DNA of 64,000 nt. Source: Acinetobacter sp. Marseille-Q1618. Its GTDB lineage: Bacteria > Pseudomonadota > Gammaproteobacteria > Pseudomonadales > Moraxellaceae. Numbering within the stretch: the stretch's first letter is position 1; each line of letters begins with the position of its first letter. Below the pieces are notes generated by a model. That model saw only the letters and a list, made by a program, of their open reading frames with translations. It ran no database searches and had not been told where the DNA came from. Where the stretch lies: NCBI RefSeq assembly GCF_902809855.1, contig NZ_CADDWJ010000002.1, positions 868,001 through 932,000 on the forward strand, in the 5' to 3' direction. Positions 12,187-20,745 of this stretch are shown here, piece by piece. Made by a program: the position numbers and the translations under genes.

Positions 12187-12606
12187 ATGTCTACAATGCA
12201 ATGTGACGTTGTGAGTGTAAAAGAGTCTTTGTACTCAGGCACTGTAACAATGCTGATCGCAAAAGGTGCTGGTGGTGAACTTGGTATTATGCCTGGTCAT
12301 GCGCCGCTAGTGACTTTACTTAAGCCGGGTGCAATTCGCGTTCTGCTTGAGAACGGTACAGAAGAGTTAATCTATGTATCTGGTGGTGTACTTGAAGTTC
12401 AACCGCATGTGGTTACGGTTCTAGCAGATACTGCTGTTCGTGCTGAAAACTTAGATGAAGCTGCAATTATTGAAGCACGTAAAAATGCTGAACAATTGCT
12501 TGCAAATCAAAAAAGCGACTTGGACTCAGCTGCTGCTTTGGCTGCACTTGCAGAAACTGCTGCACAGTTGGAAACCATCCGCAAAATCAAAAACCGCGCA
12601 ATGTAA
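12187..12606 (+). CDS. atpC: ATP synthase F1 subunit epsilon
   Basis: A 139-residue protein with the N-terminal beta-sandwich (MQCDVVSVKESLYSGTVTML, then GELGIMPGHAPLVTLLKPG) and a C-terminal two-helix hairpin that can inhibit ATP hydrolysis. It is the last gene of the operon, directly followed by an intrinsic terminator. AGGAGATTCTC is the ribosome site. Confidence 0.97.
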   Translation: MSTMQCDVVSVKESLYSGTVTMLIAKGAGGELGIMPGHAPLVTLLKPGAIRVLLENGTEELIYVSGGVLEVQPHVVTVLADTAVRAENLDEAAIIEARKNAEQLLANQKSDLDSAAALAALAETAAQLETIRKIKNRAM

Positions 12607-12626
12607 TTGTCGGTTTGAGATTAAAG

Positions 12627-12650
12627 AACCACCCGAAAGGGTGGTTTTTT
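12627..12650 (+). terminator. Rho-independent terminator of the atp operon
   Basis: AACCACCC, loop GAAA, GGGTGGTT, then a T-run. The stem is eight perfect base pairs, 21 bases after the atpC stop. Confidence 0.93.
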
Positions 12651-12677
12651 AATGTAAAATCGATGCAAAGCAGAGAT

Positions 12678-13433
12678 CTATAGAAATTGTCTCTGTATAA
12701 ACCGACTATACTCATCACCTAAAGGTAATTCATAATCCTTAAAAATTTGTCGTCGAGTTGAGGTTATAGGTTGATTCGTTTGAGGATTAAAACCTTCTTT
12801 TATCATATTTTTCCAATACAAACCTGTGCCACGTTTTTGCCATGCAGGTAATTCATTAAAATTAATATCTCGGCTAAACAACAGATCATGCTTTTCTTGG
12901 CGAGATAAGCCTTTTACTTGATTGGTTGCTTTATTTATATTTTCACCTTCTTTACGCAGCATCCAATAACAATGTGCATTTAAAGCATTACGGTGCGCAT
13001 CTTCATGTCGCCAACGAAAATAATCTTCCACAATTTTTGCAGTGGGTAATATACAAATGCGAGCATCAAAAGTGGCTATTTGCCCATGTGAAATACTAAA
13101 TTTCGCACTGGCTTCAGCAGCCAAAATCGAAATAATTTTTCGGGTTTTACGGTTAAAACTGTTTTCATCTAAATGAAAAAGTAATGAAATTTCATCACTT
13201 TGGGTATAACCATAAATGATATTAAAACCACATTGCATCAAATGTGCAGTCGTTTCAACCATTAAATCCCTAAAACGAATATCAAAAGGTGCTTCAAATT
13301 GCCAAATATCTTTGGTTAGCCGTGTAAAACCACGTCCATCTAAACGCACAATAATATAATGTTGTGGTGGTACACAAAAGTCATGTGCAGTTTCAAATAT
13401 TCTTAAACTTTGATCTAGTTCATCAAATCTCAT
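12678..13433 (-). CDS. Thg1-like 3'-5' RNA polymerase (tRNA-His guanylyltransferase family)
   Basis: A 251-residue protein with the Thg1 palm-domain metal sites: RLDGRGFTRLT (Asp32) and YGYTQSDEISLLF (Asp80), plus a downstream helix with AHRNALNAHCYWMLRKEG matching the family region around the HINNLYN motif. Thg1-like proteins add nucleotides to RNA 5' ends in the reverse direction; bacterial and archaeal members repair truncated tRNA 5' ends. Bacteria normally encode G-1 of tRNA-His in the gene, so G-1 addition is an unlikely role here. It is the second gene of a unit with the kinase-like gene 13435-13887; one base separates them, so they are surely co-transcribed and coupled. Confidence 0.88.
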   Translation of the reverse strand: MRFDELDQSLRIFETAHDFCVPPQHYIIVRLDGRGFTRLTKDIWQFEAPFDIRFRDLMVETTAHLMQCGFNIIYGYTQSDEISLLFHLDENSFNRKTRKIISILAAEASAKFSISHGQIATFDARICILPTAKIVEDYFRWRHEDAHRNALNAHCYWMLRKEGENINKATNQVKGLSRQEKHDLLFSRDINFNELPAWQKRGTGLYWKNMIKEGFNPQTNQPITSTRRQIFKDYELPLGDEYSRFIQRQFL

Positions 13434-13434
13434 G

Positions 13435-13887
13435 CTATTCTTCTTTGGTTTCTAAAAGCTGTATAGAAAATTGCTGATTTTCTATAATTTTAACTTTATA
13501 AATTTCATCAAAACCTTCTTCAATTGAAGGCGGTTCAAATTTTCTGGCGGTTGCACGTACACCTTGATCTGGGATTCGCTCTTTACCTTGTCGTTCTCTG
13601 TTATGTTCTAAAGCACAGTCTAAATCTGTTTCGAAATAATAACTCACAATAAGAAAACCAGCCTCTTTTGCCATTTGAATATAACGACTGCGGTCTGTTT
13701 TACTCATATTGGTATTATCTATTACACATTTACTTTTACTTGCGATACAGGCTTCAAACAATATTTTTTCACGATGCCGAGTTTTTAACATATCTAAGTT
13801 GATACGCAAGTGAGTTTTATAAAAATATTCTTTATAAAATGTCGACTTACCCGATGCTTGTACACCTATGAAAATAATCAGTTGCAT
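13435..13887 (-). CDS. P-loop polynucleotide-kinase-like ATPase
   Basis: A 150-residue single-domain P-loop protein. The Walker A is GVQASGKST near residues 8-16. The middle motif VIDNTNMSKTDRSRYIQMA resembles the DNTN(x)4-5R segment of T4 Pnk and bacterial Pnkp kinases, and the lid has HNRERQGKERIPD with several Arg. Family knowledge: such kinases phosphorylate 5'-OH RNA or DNA ends. Substrate is inferred only. Its partner is the Thg1-like gene one base downstream; a 5' kinase and a 5'-end-adding polymerase would make chemical sense as successive steps of RNA repair. No phosphatase or ligase domain is fused to it. Confidence 0.78.
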   Translation of the reverse strand: MQLIIFIGVQASGKSTFYKEYFYKTHLRINLDMLKTRHREKILFEACIASKSKCVIDNTNMSKTDRSRYIQMAKEAGFLIVSYYFETDLDCALEHNRERQGKERIPDQGVRATARKFEPPSIEEGFDEIYKVKIIENQQFSIQLLETKEE

Positions 13888-13942
13888 GGTTAATTTCAGT
13901 CATTCTTATATATTGAGCATTAAAACATACACCTAATTATAA

Positions 13943-14047
13943 ATACAATGTAAGCTTGAAAATGTCCGTTATACCGCTAAAGTTGCATTGGACGCTGAGG
14001 CGTTTGCACGTATGTTAGAAAAAATAGTAAAAAGTAGAATCTCTTAG
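13943..14047 (+). pseudogene. Possible C-terminal gene remnant
   Basis: An open stretch without a start codon encodes IQCKLENVRYTAKV, then ALDAEAFARMLEKIVKSRIS and a stop at 14045-14047, immediately before the next ATG. The base composition (GACGCTGAGGCGTTTGCACG) is richer in GC than the surrounding spacer, which suggests former coding sequence. I do not recognise the family. Confidence 0.25.
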
Positions 14048-14048
14048 G

Positions 14049-14336
14049 ATGAAAATAATCGAACAACAAGCACATTTTTGGGAATTGTATCAGGACGATG
14101 CACAGTATTATTTTGCTATTGCCATCGATATGAGTTCGGTGGTGTCATGTTGGTATATCCATTTAAATGCCAAAGAAGCAATGTTATATCAACAAAATGG
14201 AAGACAGTTTCTGCATGATCTTGCACAAGAAATCGTTCAACAAAGCTATCGTGGTGATTTCTCTTTTTTAGAACAACGTAAGGTTTCTAAGCAAATTCAA
14301 CAAACCATGCAACAAGCATTTAAAGCACAAAACTAA
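14049..14336 (+). CDS. Small hypothetical protein
   Basis: A 95-residue soluble protein beginning MKIIEQQAHFWELYQDDAQY, Gln-rich in the C-terminal half, without signal peptide or membrane segment. I do not recognise a domain. The codon pattern looks coding. The AGG just before the ATG is too close to be an ideal ribosome site. It follows a possible gene remnant and is convergent with the lipoprotein gene to its right. Confidence 0.55.
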   Translation: MKIIEQQAHFWELYQDDAQYYFAIAIDMSSVVSCWYIHLNAKEAMLYQQNGRQFLHDLAQEIVQQSYRGDFSFLEQRKVSKQIQQTMQQAFKAQN

Positions 14337-14428
14337 ATTTAGAATTTGAAAATATTATGAGAATAGGATATTCAGCATTGAAGCGGATATCCTATTTTAA
14401 AGAAGATAAATTTGGATATGATGTAAAA

Positions 14429-15052
14429 TTAACTATTTTGACTGTCTGTAGATCCACCTTTAGGAATCATCATTCCTGCCAGCTTGATCATTTCAGACTG
14501 GATTGTTCCCATTTGTTTTTCGATTTTATCAAAATCAATTTTTGTAAAATCAACTTCACCATTTAACAGCGCAGAGTTCAAAACTTGTTTATTCGCAGAT
14601 AAGACTTGTTGGCGTATGTTGTCGATCTCTTGGCTCTTTAAATCTAAAGAAATCAGTGCAGTATTAAAACCTTGTAACTCACGGCTTAAACTTTTAGCTG
14701 TTTCTTGTAATTGCTGTTGGTCTTTGTTGTTGATTGCAGTTTGTAAGTCTGTTTGCGCTTGTTGTAATTTTTCGATGTACGTTCCTGTTTTGAGCTGAAC
14801 ATCCGCAACGTCACGCGCAATATAAAACATATTACCGCTTTTTAAATTTTCATTCGTTTGTACTTGCGTAGCTTCATTTTCAACTTCTGTCGCTAAAGAG
14901 GCATTTGCATTGGATTTATCTTGTAAAGTTTCAGCTTGTTCAAAGGATTCAATGTGCTCTTGTGGCTCAGCAGCTTGATTACAGCCAAGTAAAACGATAC
15001 CCGAGCTAAAAATAACAAAAGGGAGCAGGGCGCCTTGAAGTAGCTTTTTCAT
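14429..15052 (-). CDS. Putative lipoprotein of unknown function
   Basis: A 207-residue protein starting MKKLLQGALLPFVIFSSGIV, with lipobox LLGC followed by NQAAEPQEH. The mature part is predicted almost wholly helical and rich in Gln, Asn, Lys and Glu; AQTDLQTAINNKDQQQLQET suggests a coiled coil. It ends in GGSTDSQNS. A GTG at 15067 in the same frame is an alternative start, but the signal peptide favours the ATG at 15052. Likely attached to the periplasmic face of a membrane; no function can be assigned. Confidence 0.7.
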   Translation of the reverse strand: MKKLLQGALLPFVIFSSGIVLLGCNQAAEPQEHIESFEQAETLQDKSNANASLATEVENEATQVQTNENLKSGNMFYIARDVADVQLKTGTYIEKLQQAQTDLQTAINNKDQQQLQETAKSLSRELQGFNTALISLDLKSQEIDNIRQQVLSANKQVLNSALLNGEVDFTKIDFDKIEKQMGTIQSEMIKLAGMMIPKGGSTDSQNS

Positions 15053-15177
15053 AATATTCAAATTCACAAATAATCTTATGATTTTTAATATAAAACTGAA
15101 CTATGGATAAATATAGGATTATTGCAAATGAATAACAGTTTATTACTTTAGTTATATTTTAGGGATTCGAAAAACTG

Positions 15178-15202
15178 AAAAGATGACCGTAGTCATCTTT
15201 TT
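15178..15202 (-). terminator. Terminator after the glutathione peroxidase gene
   Basis: AAAAGATGAC, loop CGTA, GTCATCTTTT: a ten-pair stem with flanking A/T runs, 15 bases beyond the stop codon at 15217. Confidence 0.7.
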
Positions 15203-15216
15203 GAGTAGGTGAGTAA

Positions 15217-15765
15217 TTATGCTTTGGAAAGTTCCGCTTCGATCACTTGTACAATACGTGGGTCATCGGCGGTAATATCTGGGGCAAAACGTGCCACGAT
15301 TTCACCATGTTTATTGACTAAGAATTTTTCAAAGTTCCATAATACTTCTGGTTTTGGATTTGGCGTTAAACCATAGTCCACTAAGTCTTTCCACCATGGT
15401 CCTTCACCAATACGTTCAGGAATCGCGTGAATCAAGGTGTCGTACAGTGGGTGTTTGTCATCCCCTGCAACTGAGATTTTAGCAAAAAGTGGAAAGTGTA
15501 CATCGTAGGTTAGTGAGCAAAACTGTTGAATCTCTTCATTTGTGCCAGGCTCTTGTGCCAAGAAGTTATTGGCAGGGAAGCCTAAAATTTCCAAGCCTTG
15601 TTGTTTTTTGTCCTGATAGAGTTTTTCTAAACCTTCGTACTGTGGTGTCAATCCACATTTCGATGCAACATTGACCAATAAAAGGACTTTACCCTGATAT
15701 TGATTTAAGGTGACATCTTCACCTTGAATAGTTTTGACAGGAATATCGTAAACAGATGCGCTCAT
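15217..15765 (-). CDS. Glutathione peroxidase family protein (BtuE/BsaA type)
   Basis: A 182-residue thioredoxin-fold peroxidase. The peroxidatic residue is Cys37 in NVASKCGLTPQYEGL, not selenocysteine. Family end motif is VLWNFEKFLVNKHG with the catalytic Trp and Asn. The usual GFPCNQF segment reads GFPANNF here, so the usual Cys is Ala and the tetrad Gln is Asn. It reduces hydrogen peroxide and organic peroxides, in bacteria mostly with thioredoxin. No signal peptide, hence cytoplasmic. It stands alone between two terminators. Confidence 0.9.
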   Translation of the reverse strand: MSASVYDIPVKTIQGEDVTLNQYQGKVLLLVNVASKCGLTPQYEGLEKLYQDKKQQGLEILGFPANNFLAQEPGTNEEIQQFCSLTYDVHFPLFAKISVAGDDKHPLYDTLIHAIPERIGEGPWWKDLVDYGLTPNPKPEVLWNFEKFLVNKHGEIVARFAPDITADDPRIVQVIEAELSKA

Positions 15766-15867
15766 ATTGTTGTCCTAAAGTCATTTTGAAAATGTTATGG
15801 GTTAATGTTTTAGCGACTATTCACATTTTCAGCAAGATCTAATGATTAGAATCATACAATTTAAGAC

Positions 15868-15897
15868 AAAAAAGCAGATCATTTGATCTGCTTTTTT
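15868..15897 (-). terminator. Terminator after the Omp33-36 gene
   Basis: AAAAAAGCAGATCA, TT, TGATCTGCTTTTTT: a perfect 14-base inverted repeat with A/T ends, 28 bases beyond the porin stop. It can act in both directions. Confidence 0.85.
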
Positions 15898-15925
15898 CAG
15901 AATTAAGTCGATAAAAGACTCATTC

Positions 15926-16798
15926 TTAGAAACGGAATTTTGCATTCACGCCAACAGTTTGGGTGTCATTTGCAGCTTTAGAGTTTGCATTTACGTAGCT
16001 TGCACCCACTGCAATTGCAGGTGTGATGAAGTAATTTACGTTTGCGCCCCAAGCTGAATCAGGTGTAGCATCAAAGCTAGATTCTGCATAAGATGCACCA
16101 ACACTTAACTGTGAGTTCAAATACAAATCAGTTTTAAATTGATACGCAGTATCATCGCCATAAACGATACCTGTTTCAAAACCAACCGCCATATTTGTAC
16201 CATCGATGTTGCCTACATATTTAGTACGTGCAGTCAAAGCATCTTGGTCTTCACCAATTGTTGCTGCTTCTGCAACAGCTTTTGCAACACCATTGCCCAT
16301 GACATTGAATGCATCAAGCGCAGTTTGGTCTGCAACACTTGTATAACCTATAGCAACCAAGAAGTTTTTAGTTGCAAGCGCACCCACTTCTAATGCATAA
16401 CGGTCACCATTGTCGTCAGTACGATTTTGGTTTTTGCTGTCTAAAATAGTGTGGCTATAAGCAGCACTTGCATAAACTGGTACGAATTTTGTTGGAAGAT
16501 ATGCTTCCGCTTTAGCACCAAAGTTATGTGCGATGATGTCAACACCATTTGAACCCACTTCGCCATAGTTATAAGCAAGCGAAATGTTAGAAGCTTGGTT
16601 TAAAAATGCAGCTTCAGCCAATGGACCTTTTGAAGAGTCAACATCTTTTAGGTAAACAGTAGCTTGAATACCACCTGTAAAATCTTTGTCATTTACAGTT
16701 GTATCGATGTATTCAGTTTGACCTTGAACTTCAAATTGATACGCTTGAGCACCGGTCATGGCTAATAATAAAGCAGTGGCTAAACCGAGTTTTTTCAT
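15926..16798 (-). CDS. Omp33-36-type outer-membrane porin
   Basis: A 290-residue protein with signal peptide MKKLGLATALLLAMTGAQA and mature start YQFEVQGQTEYIDTTVNDKD. Many alternating amphipathic strands follow, ending in the outer-membrane C-terminal Phe (VGVNAKFRF). N-terminal sequence and length match the Acinetobacter Omp33-36 (Omp34) porin as I remember it. That protein forms a small channel, is a fibronectin-binding virulence factor in A. baumannii, and its loss is linked to carbapenem resistance. The ATG at 16798 is preferred over one six bases upstream because GGA sits 8-9 bases before it. Confidence 0.85.
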   Translation of the reverse strand: MKKLGLATALLLAMTGAQAYQFEVQGQTEYIDTTVNDKDFTGGIQATVYLKDVDSSKGPLAEAAFLNQASNISLAYNYGEVGSNGVDIIAHNFGAKAEAYLPTKFVPVYASAAYSHTILDSKNQNRTDDNGDRYALEVGALATKNFLVAIGYTSVADQTALDAFNVMGNGVAKAVAEAATIGEDQDALTARTKYVGNIDGTNMAVGFETGIVYGDDTAYQFKTDLYLNSQLSVGASYAESSFDATPDSAWGANVNYFITPAIAVGASYVNANSKAANDTQTVGVNAKFRF

Positions 16799-16836
16799 AA
16801 TCATTTCCAGTTGTTGAAATGGGATAAACTTGCTGC

Positions 16837-16864
16837 ATTGTATTGTAACAATATATTAAGTCAA
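16837..16864 (-). promoter_or_regulatory. Promoter of the porin gene
   Basis: On the minus strand TTGACT (16864-16859), 16 bases, TACAAT (16842-16837), about 40 bases before the ATG. This is a strong sigma-70 match, fitting an abundant porin. Confidence 0.7.
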
Positions 16865-17361
16865 TGATGTATAAAGATATTATATTTTGATTTGAGCCAA
16901 TGAATATGCTAAAGATTAAAAAATGATCAAATGGCAGAATTTAAGTCAACCGAATAAAAATATCAATCAGAACAAGTAAATAAATAGTGAAAATTCACAT
17001 AAGATGGGGAAGTATTCAATGAATTATCATTATATGTTAATTGTTTTTATCTATTAATATTTTATTTTCTATTGAAATAATTAATTATTTCAATTTTGTT
17101 TTAATGAGTTGTTGAAATATTTATAAATATATTTTTTTGTAAATTTAACACATGATTTTTGCAATAAAATGACACGTTGGATAAAAAATAGTCATATAAA
17201 AAAATATAGGTGATAAATATCACATTTTTTATTTTGAATGTGCGATATGTTAATTCATACTAAAATAATCGGCTTTACTTTATCGATTATTTTTTACATA
17301 ATTGTTATATCAAATTTATATAAAAAATTTGATTACTTTCTCCATGGTTTTACTTTTTAAT
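16865..17361. other. AT-rich intergenic region without a gene
   Basis: About 500 bases of very AT-rich DNA with no credible coding frame on either strand. Near the right end TTTACA (17293-17298), 18 bases, TATATA (17317-17322) could be a promoter for the short transcript ending at the orphan terminator 17362-17394. Confidence 0.5.
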
Positions 17362-17394
17362 GCCCGATTTTCCCCAAGATTGGGCTTTTTTTTT
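17362..17394 (+). terminator. Orphan intrinsic terminator, candidate 3' end of a small RNA
   Basis: GCCCGATTTT, loop CCCC, AAGATTGGGC, then nine T. The stem has ten pairs with two G-T wobbles. No plus-strand gene lies within 1 kb upstream, so the terminator needs another transcript. With the promoter-like elements at 17293-17322 it would end an RNA of about 65 bases containing TTTCTCCATGG, which could pair with ribosome sites. Confidence 0.6.
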
Positions 17395-17516
17395 CTTTAA
17401 ATTTGAATTTAATTAATATTAAAAAAATATAAATAATAGAAGTTATTTTAAACTTTAAGTTAATAAATTGCTCAATCTAGATTTAGAAATTAAAGGAAGA
17501 ATTGATTTAAATTTTT

Positions 17517-17602
17517 AATGCTTTATTTTGGTGCAAATAAAGGACTAGAGCATTTTATTTTGACAAAAAAAATCCCAATTTTTTATCAAAATTGGGATTT
17601 TT
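17517..17602 (+). ncRNA. Candidate structured RNA ending in a perfect hairpin
   Basis: AATGCT pairs with AGCATT (17517-17522, 17549-17554) and encloses TTATTT/AAATAA with loop TGGTGC. A second perfect hairpin follows at 17568-17602: AAAAATCCCAATTTT, loop TTATC, AAAATTGGGATTTTT. The second hairpin looks like a bidirectional terminator but no protein gene ends here on either strand. Promoter and strand are not established. Confidence 0.35.
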
Positions 17603-17620
17603 CGCCAAAATCTTCGGAAA

Positions 17621-18641
<1,021 letters not shown>

Positions 18642-18651
18642 AAGCGTAGGC

Positions 18652-18684
18652 AAAAAAATGCCCAGTCGATAGAGGTGACTGGGC
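18652..18684 (-). terminator. Hairpin with minus-strand T-run
   Basis: GCCCAGTC, 9-base loop, GACTGGGC (18660-18684), followed on the minus strand by seven T (complement of 18652-18658). It may stop plus-strand OXA transcripts weakly, but by polarity it fits a minus-strand transcript, for which no gene is visible. Confidence 0.5.
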
Positions 18685-18994
18685 TGAAAAGGGTATAACA
18701 AGAAACTTACAGCGCGATATATAAAAAATAATTTATCAATTTGATGTGATAACTATATTCAGTTTATTGATATCTGTAAAACAGAGAATTTTGATCATTA
18801 AGATTCGAAAAAACGATAATTATTTAATATGGCTAAACAAAATTGACTTTTATTTAAAAATATCAGGTAATTCATCCATTCTGAGCGATGCTAAGTGTTT
18901 CACAATGCTCAAATATGTTTTACATTACTTTGATATATTGTTTATTTTTTGACTGCATTCATTCATTTTTTTACTCAAAGGAAAGCATTTTTCA
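18685..18994. other. Intergenic region, no gene seen
   Basis: AT-rich 310-base gap before the GGDEF gene. It should contain that gene's promoter, which I cannot place confidently. A 68-codon frame at 18746-18952 has no ribosome site and an implausible composition, and is not taken as a gene. Confidence 0.4.
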
Positions 18995-20698
18995 ATGTTT
19001 AATCGACATTCTGAACAAATAACGAAGCGATTAATGCTGTCGATGCTCATCATTATCGTCTTGTTTTTATCTATTTCGATTCCTTTGATTGTAAATAGTT
19101 TTATTGAATATCAAAAAGCGCAAAAAACATTGGTGGAAATTCATAACTTAAGTGTGGTGGCTGATTTAGCCAATAAAATATCGCGTGAACGTGGCCCTTC
19201 TAATGTTGCGATGTCGAGCGCAGCTGCGGATCAGCAAAAAAATATTCAAGAATTGGTTCAATATCGTCAGACCGTGGATGCACAAGTTGTATCTACCTTA
19301 AATAGTTTACAAGCATCTGGAGCAACGGCATTGGCGGGGGAATTAAAATTAAAAGTACTCCCAAGTTTGTTACAAGGTCGCCAAGCGGTAGATATATATC
19401 TGGCTATGGATGCACACCAACGTAATGCAAATCAATATGATCATGCCATTCAAAGCATGTTTAGTGCGTGGGATCATGCGTATAGTCTACTTAAAAATGT
19501 GGTCATGCAGTCTCAAAATAAACAAGGCGAGGTCTCGAATTATTATACTTTGACTTTAATTTTAGCTGATTTGCGTGATCAGGCTGGGCGAGTTGCTTCT
19601 AATATTATGGCGTATGTGTCTTATCAACAGCCATTACCGAGTAATAATATTGCCCAAGCGTTACAAACACAGAAACAAGTTAATTATTTATGGTATTTGG
19701 TCAATGCGGTTCAGCTAGAAAAATATAAAACACCTGAATTTGAGCAGCGTTATCAATTGGTAAAAACACAGTTTATTGATCAAGGGATTCCGATCATTAT
19801 CCAGTTAATTGAGGAAAGTAACCGTAAAGTGCCTTATCACATGAATGGAGTTGAGCTCAGCCATGCCGTCTCAGATAAATTTTTAACGGTTGTCGAGCTG
19901 CAAAAGTATTTATTAACGCAAAGTGTTGAGGTTGCAAAGCAGCAAGAATTTCAAGCACAACAAAAATTAATCTTGGTGAGTTTGATCTCTATGATTTCTT
20001 TATTTGCTGCATTATTTACCATGGTTTATGCACAAAAAAGAGTATTTTCACCGTTGATCCATGCACGTGACAAAATTTTGGAACTGATCCAACGTTATGA
20101 TATTGATACAGATGTAGAACAAAAATTAATGACATCGCATTCGTTGAATGAAGCTGTTGATCGGTTAGGGGATATGTTAAATCAGCGTGCCGAATTTGAG
20201 TTTCAACTGAAAAATATGGCAAATACAGACAGCTTAACAGGTGTATCCAATCGTTTAGCATTGGAAAATTATCTCAATACTATTGCGATCAATCCAAGCC
20301 AATTTTCACAGTTAGGTTTGATTATGGTGGATATTGATAATTTTAAAACGGTAAATGATCACTATGGGCATATTGTGGGGGATTGTGTGATTGAGCTAGT
20401 AGCACATACTGTCCAACATAGTGTGAAAAATGCAGATTTGATTGTGCGTTTTGGTGGTGATGAGTTTTTAGTCTTGGTTCAAGGGCAGCCTTTGGTGCAA
20501 TTACTTGCACTTGCTGAACAGATTCGTTTTGCTATTGCTGCTTTAAAAATTTCTATTCCTGATACAGATGAAAGTATTCATATCTCGGTGAGCCTTGGTG
20601 TTGCTGTAGGGGCGAGTTCATGGAATGAGTTGTTTATGCAGGCGGATCAGTCTTTATTTCGTGCAAAAGCACAAGGTAAGAATGTGGTGCATGGGTGA
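18995..20698 (+). CDS. Membrane-bound diguanylate cyclase (GGDEF)
   Basis: A 567-residue protein with a first membrane helix at about 13-35 (LMLSMLIIIVLFLSISIPLI), a helical periplasmic sensor of about 290 residues containing KISRERGPSNVAM, and a second membrane helix near 325-345 (LILVSLISMISLFAALFTMV). A cytoplasmic GGDEF domain follows, with the intact motif RFGGDEFLVLVQG and DNFKTVNDHYGH upstream. It should make cyclic di-GMP in response to a periplasmic signal, affecting attachment or motility. The ERG-containing sensor is reminiscent of nitrate-sensor-type helical domains, but this is uncertain. AAAGGAAAG precedes the ATG. A terminator follows directly. Confidence 0.9.
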   Translation: MFNRHSEQITKRLMLSMLIIIVLFLSISIPLIVNSFIEYQKAQKTLVEIHNLSVVADLANKISRERGPSNVAMSSAAADQQKNIQELVQYRQTVDAQVVSTLNSLQASGATALAGELKLKVLPSLLQGRQAVDIYLAMDAHQRNANQYDHAIQSMFSAWDHAYSLLKNVVMQSQNKQGEVSNYYTLTLILADLRDQAGRVASNIMAYVSYQQPLPSNNIAQALQTQKQVNYLWYLVNAVQLEKYKTPEFEQRYQLVKTQFIDQGIPIIIQLIEESNRKVPYHMNGVELSHAVSDKFLTVVELQKYLLTQSVEVAKQQEFQAQQKLILVSLISMISLFAALFTMVYAQKRVFSPLIHARDKILELIQRYDIDTDVEQKLMTSHSLNEAVDRLGDMLNQRAEFEFQLKNMANTDSLTGVSNRLALENYLNTIAINPSQFSQLGLIMVDIDNFKTVNDHYGHIVGDCVIELVAHTVQHSVKNADLIVRFGGDEFLVLVQGQPLVQLLALAEQIRFAIAALKISIPDTDESIHISVSLGVAVGASSWNELFMQADQSLFRAKAQGKNVVHG

Positions 20699-20704
20699 GG
20701 ATGG

Positions 20705-20727
20705 AAAACCTCAAAAGAGGTTTTTTT
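20705..20727 (+). terminator. Terminator after the GGDEF gene
   Basis: AAAACCTC, AAAA, GAGGTTTT plus further T. Eight-pair stem, seven bases after the stop codon. Confidence 0.85.
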
Positions 20728-20745
20728 GATCATTTTAAAATATAG

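Noticed and set aside
18746..18952. 68-codon open frame before the GGDEF gene
   Set aside because: No ribosome site, very AT-rich composition and no recognisable pattern; taken as chance.
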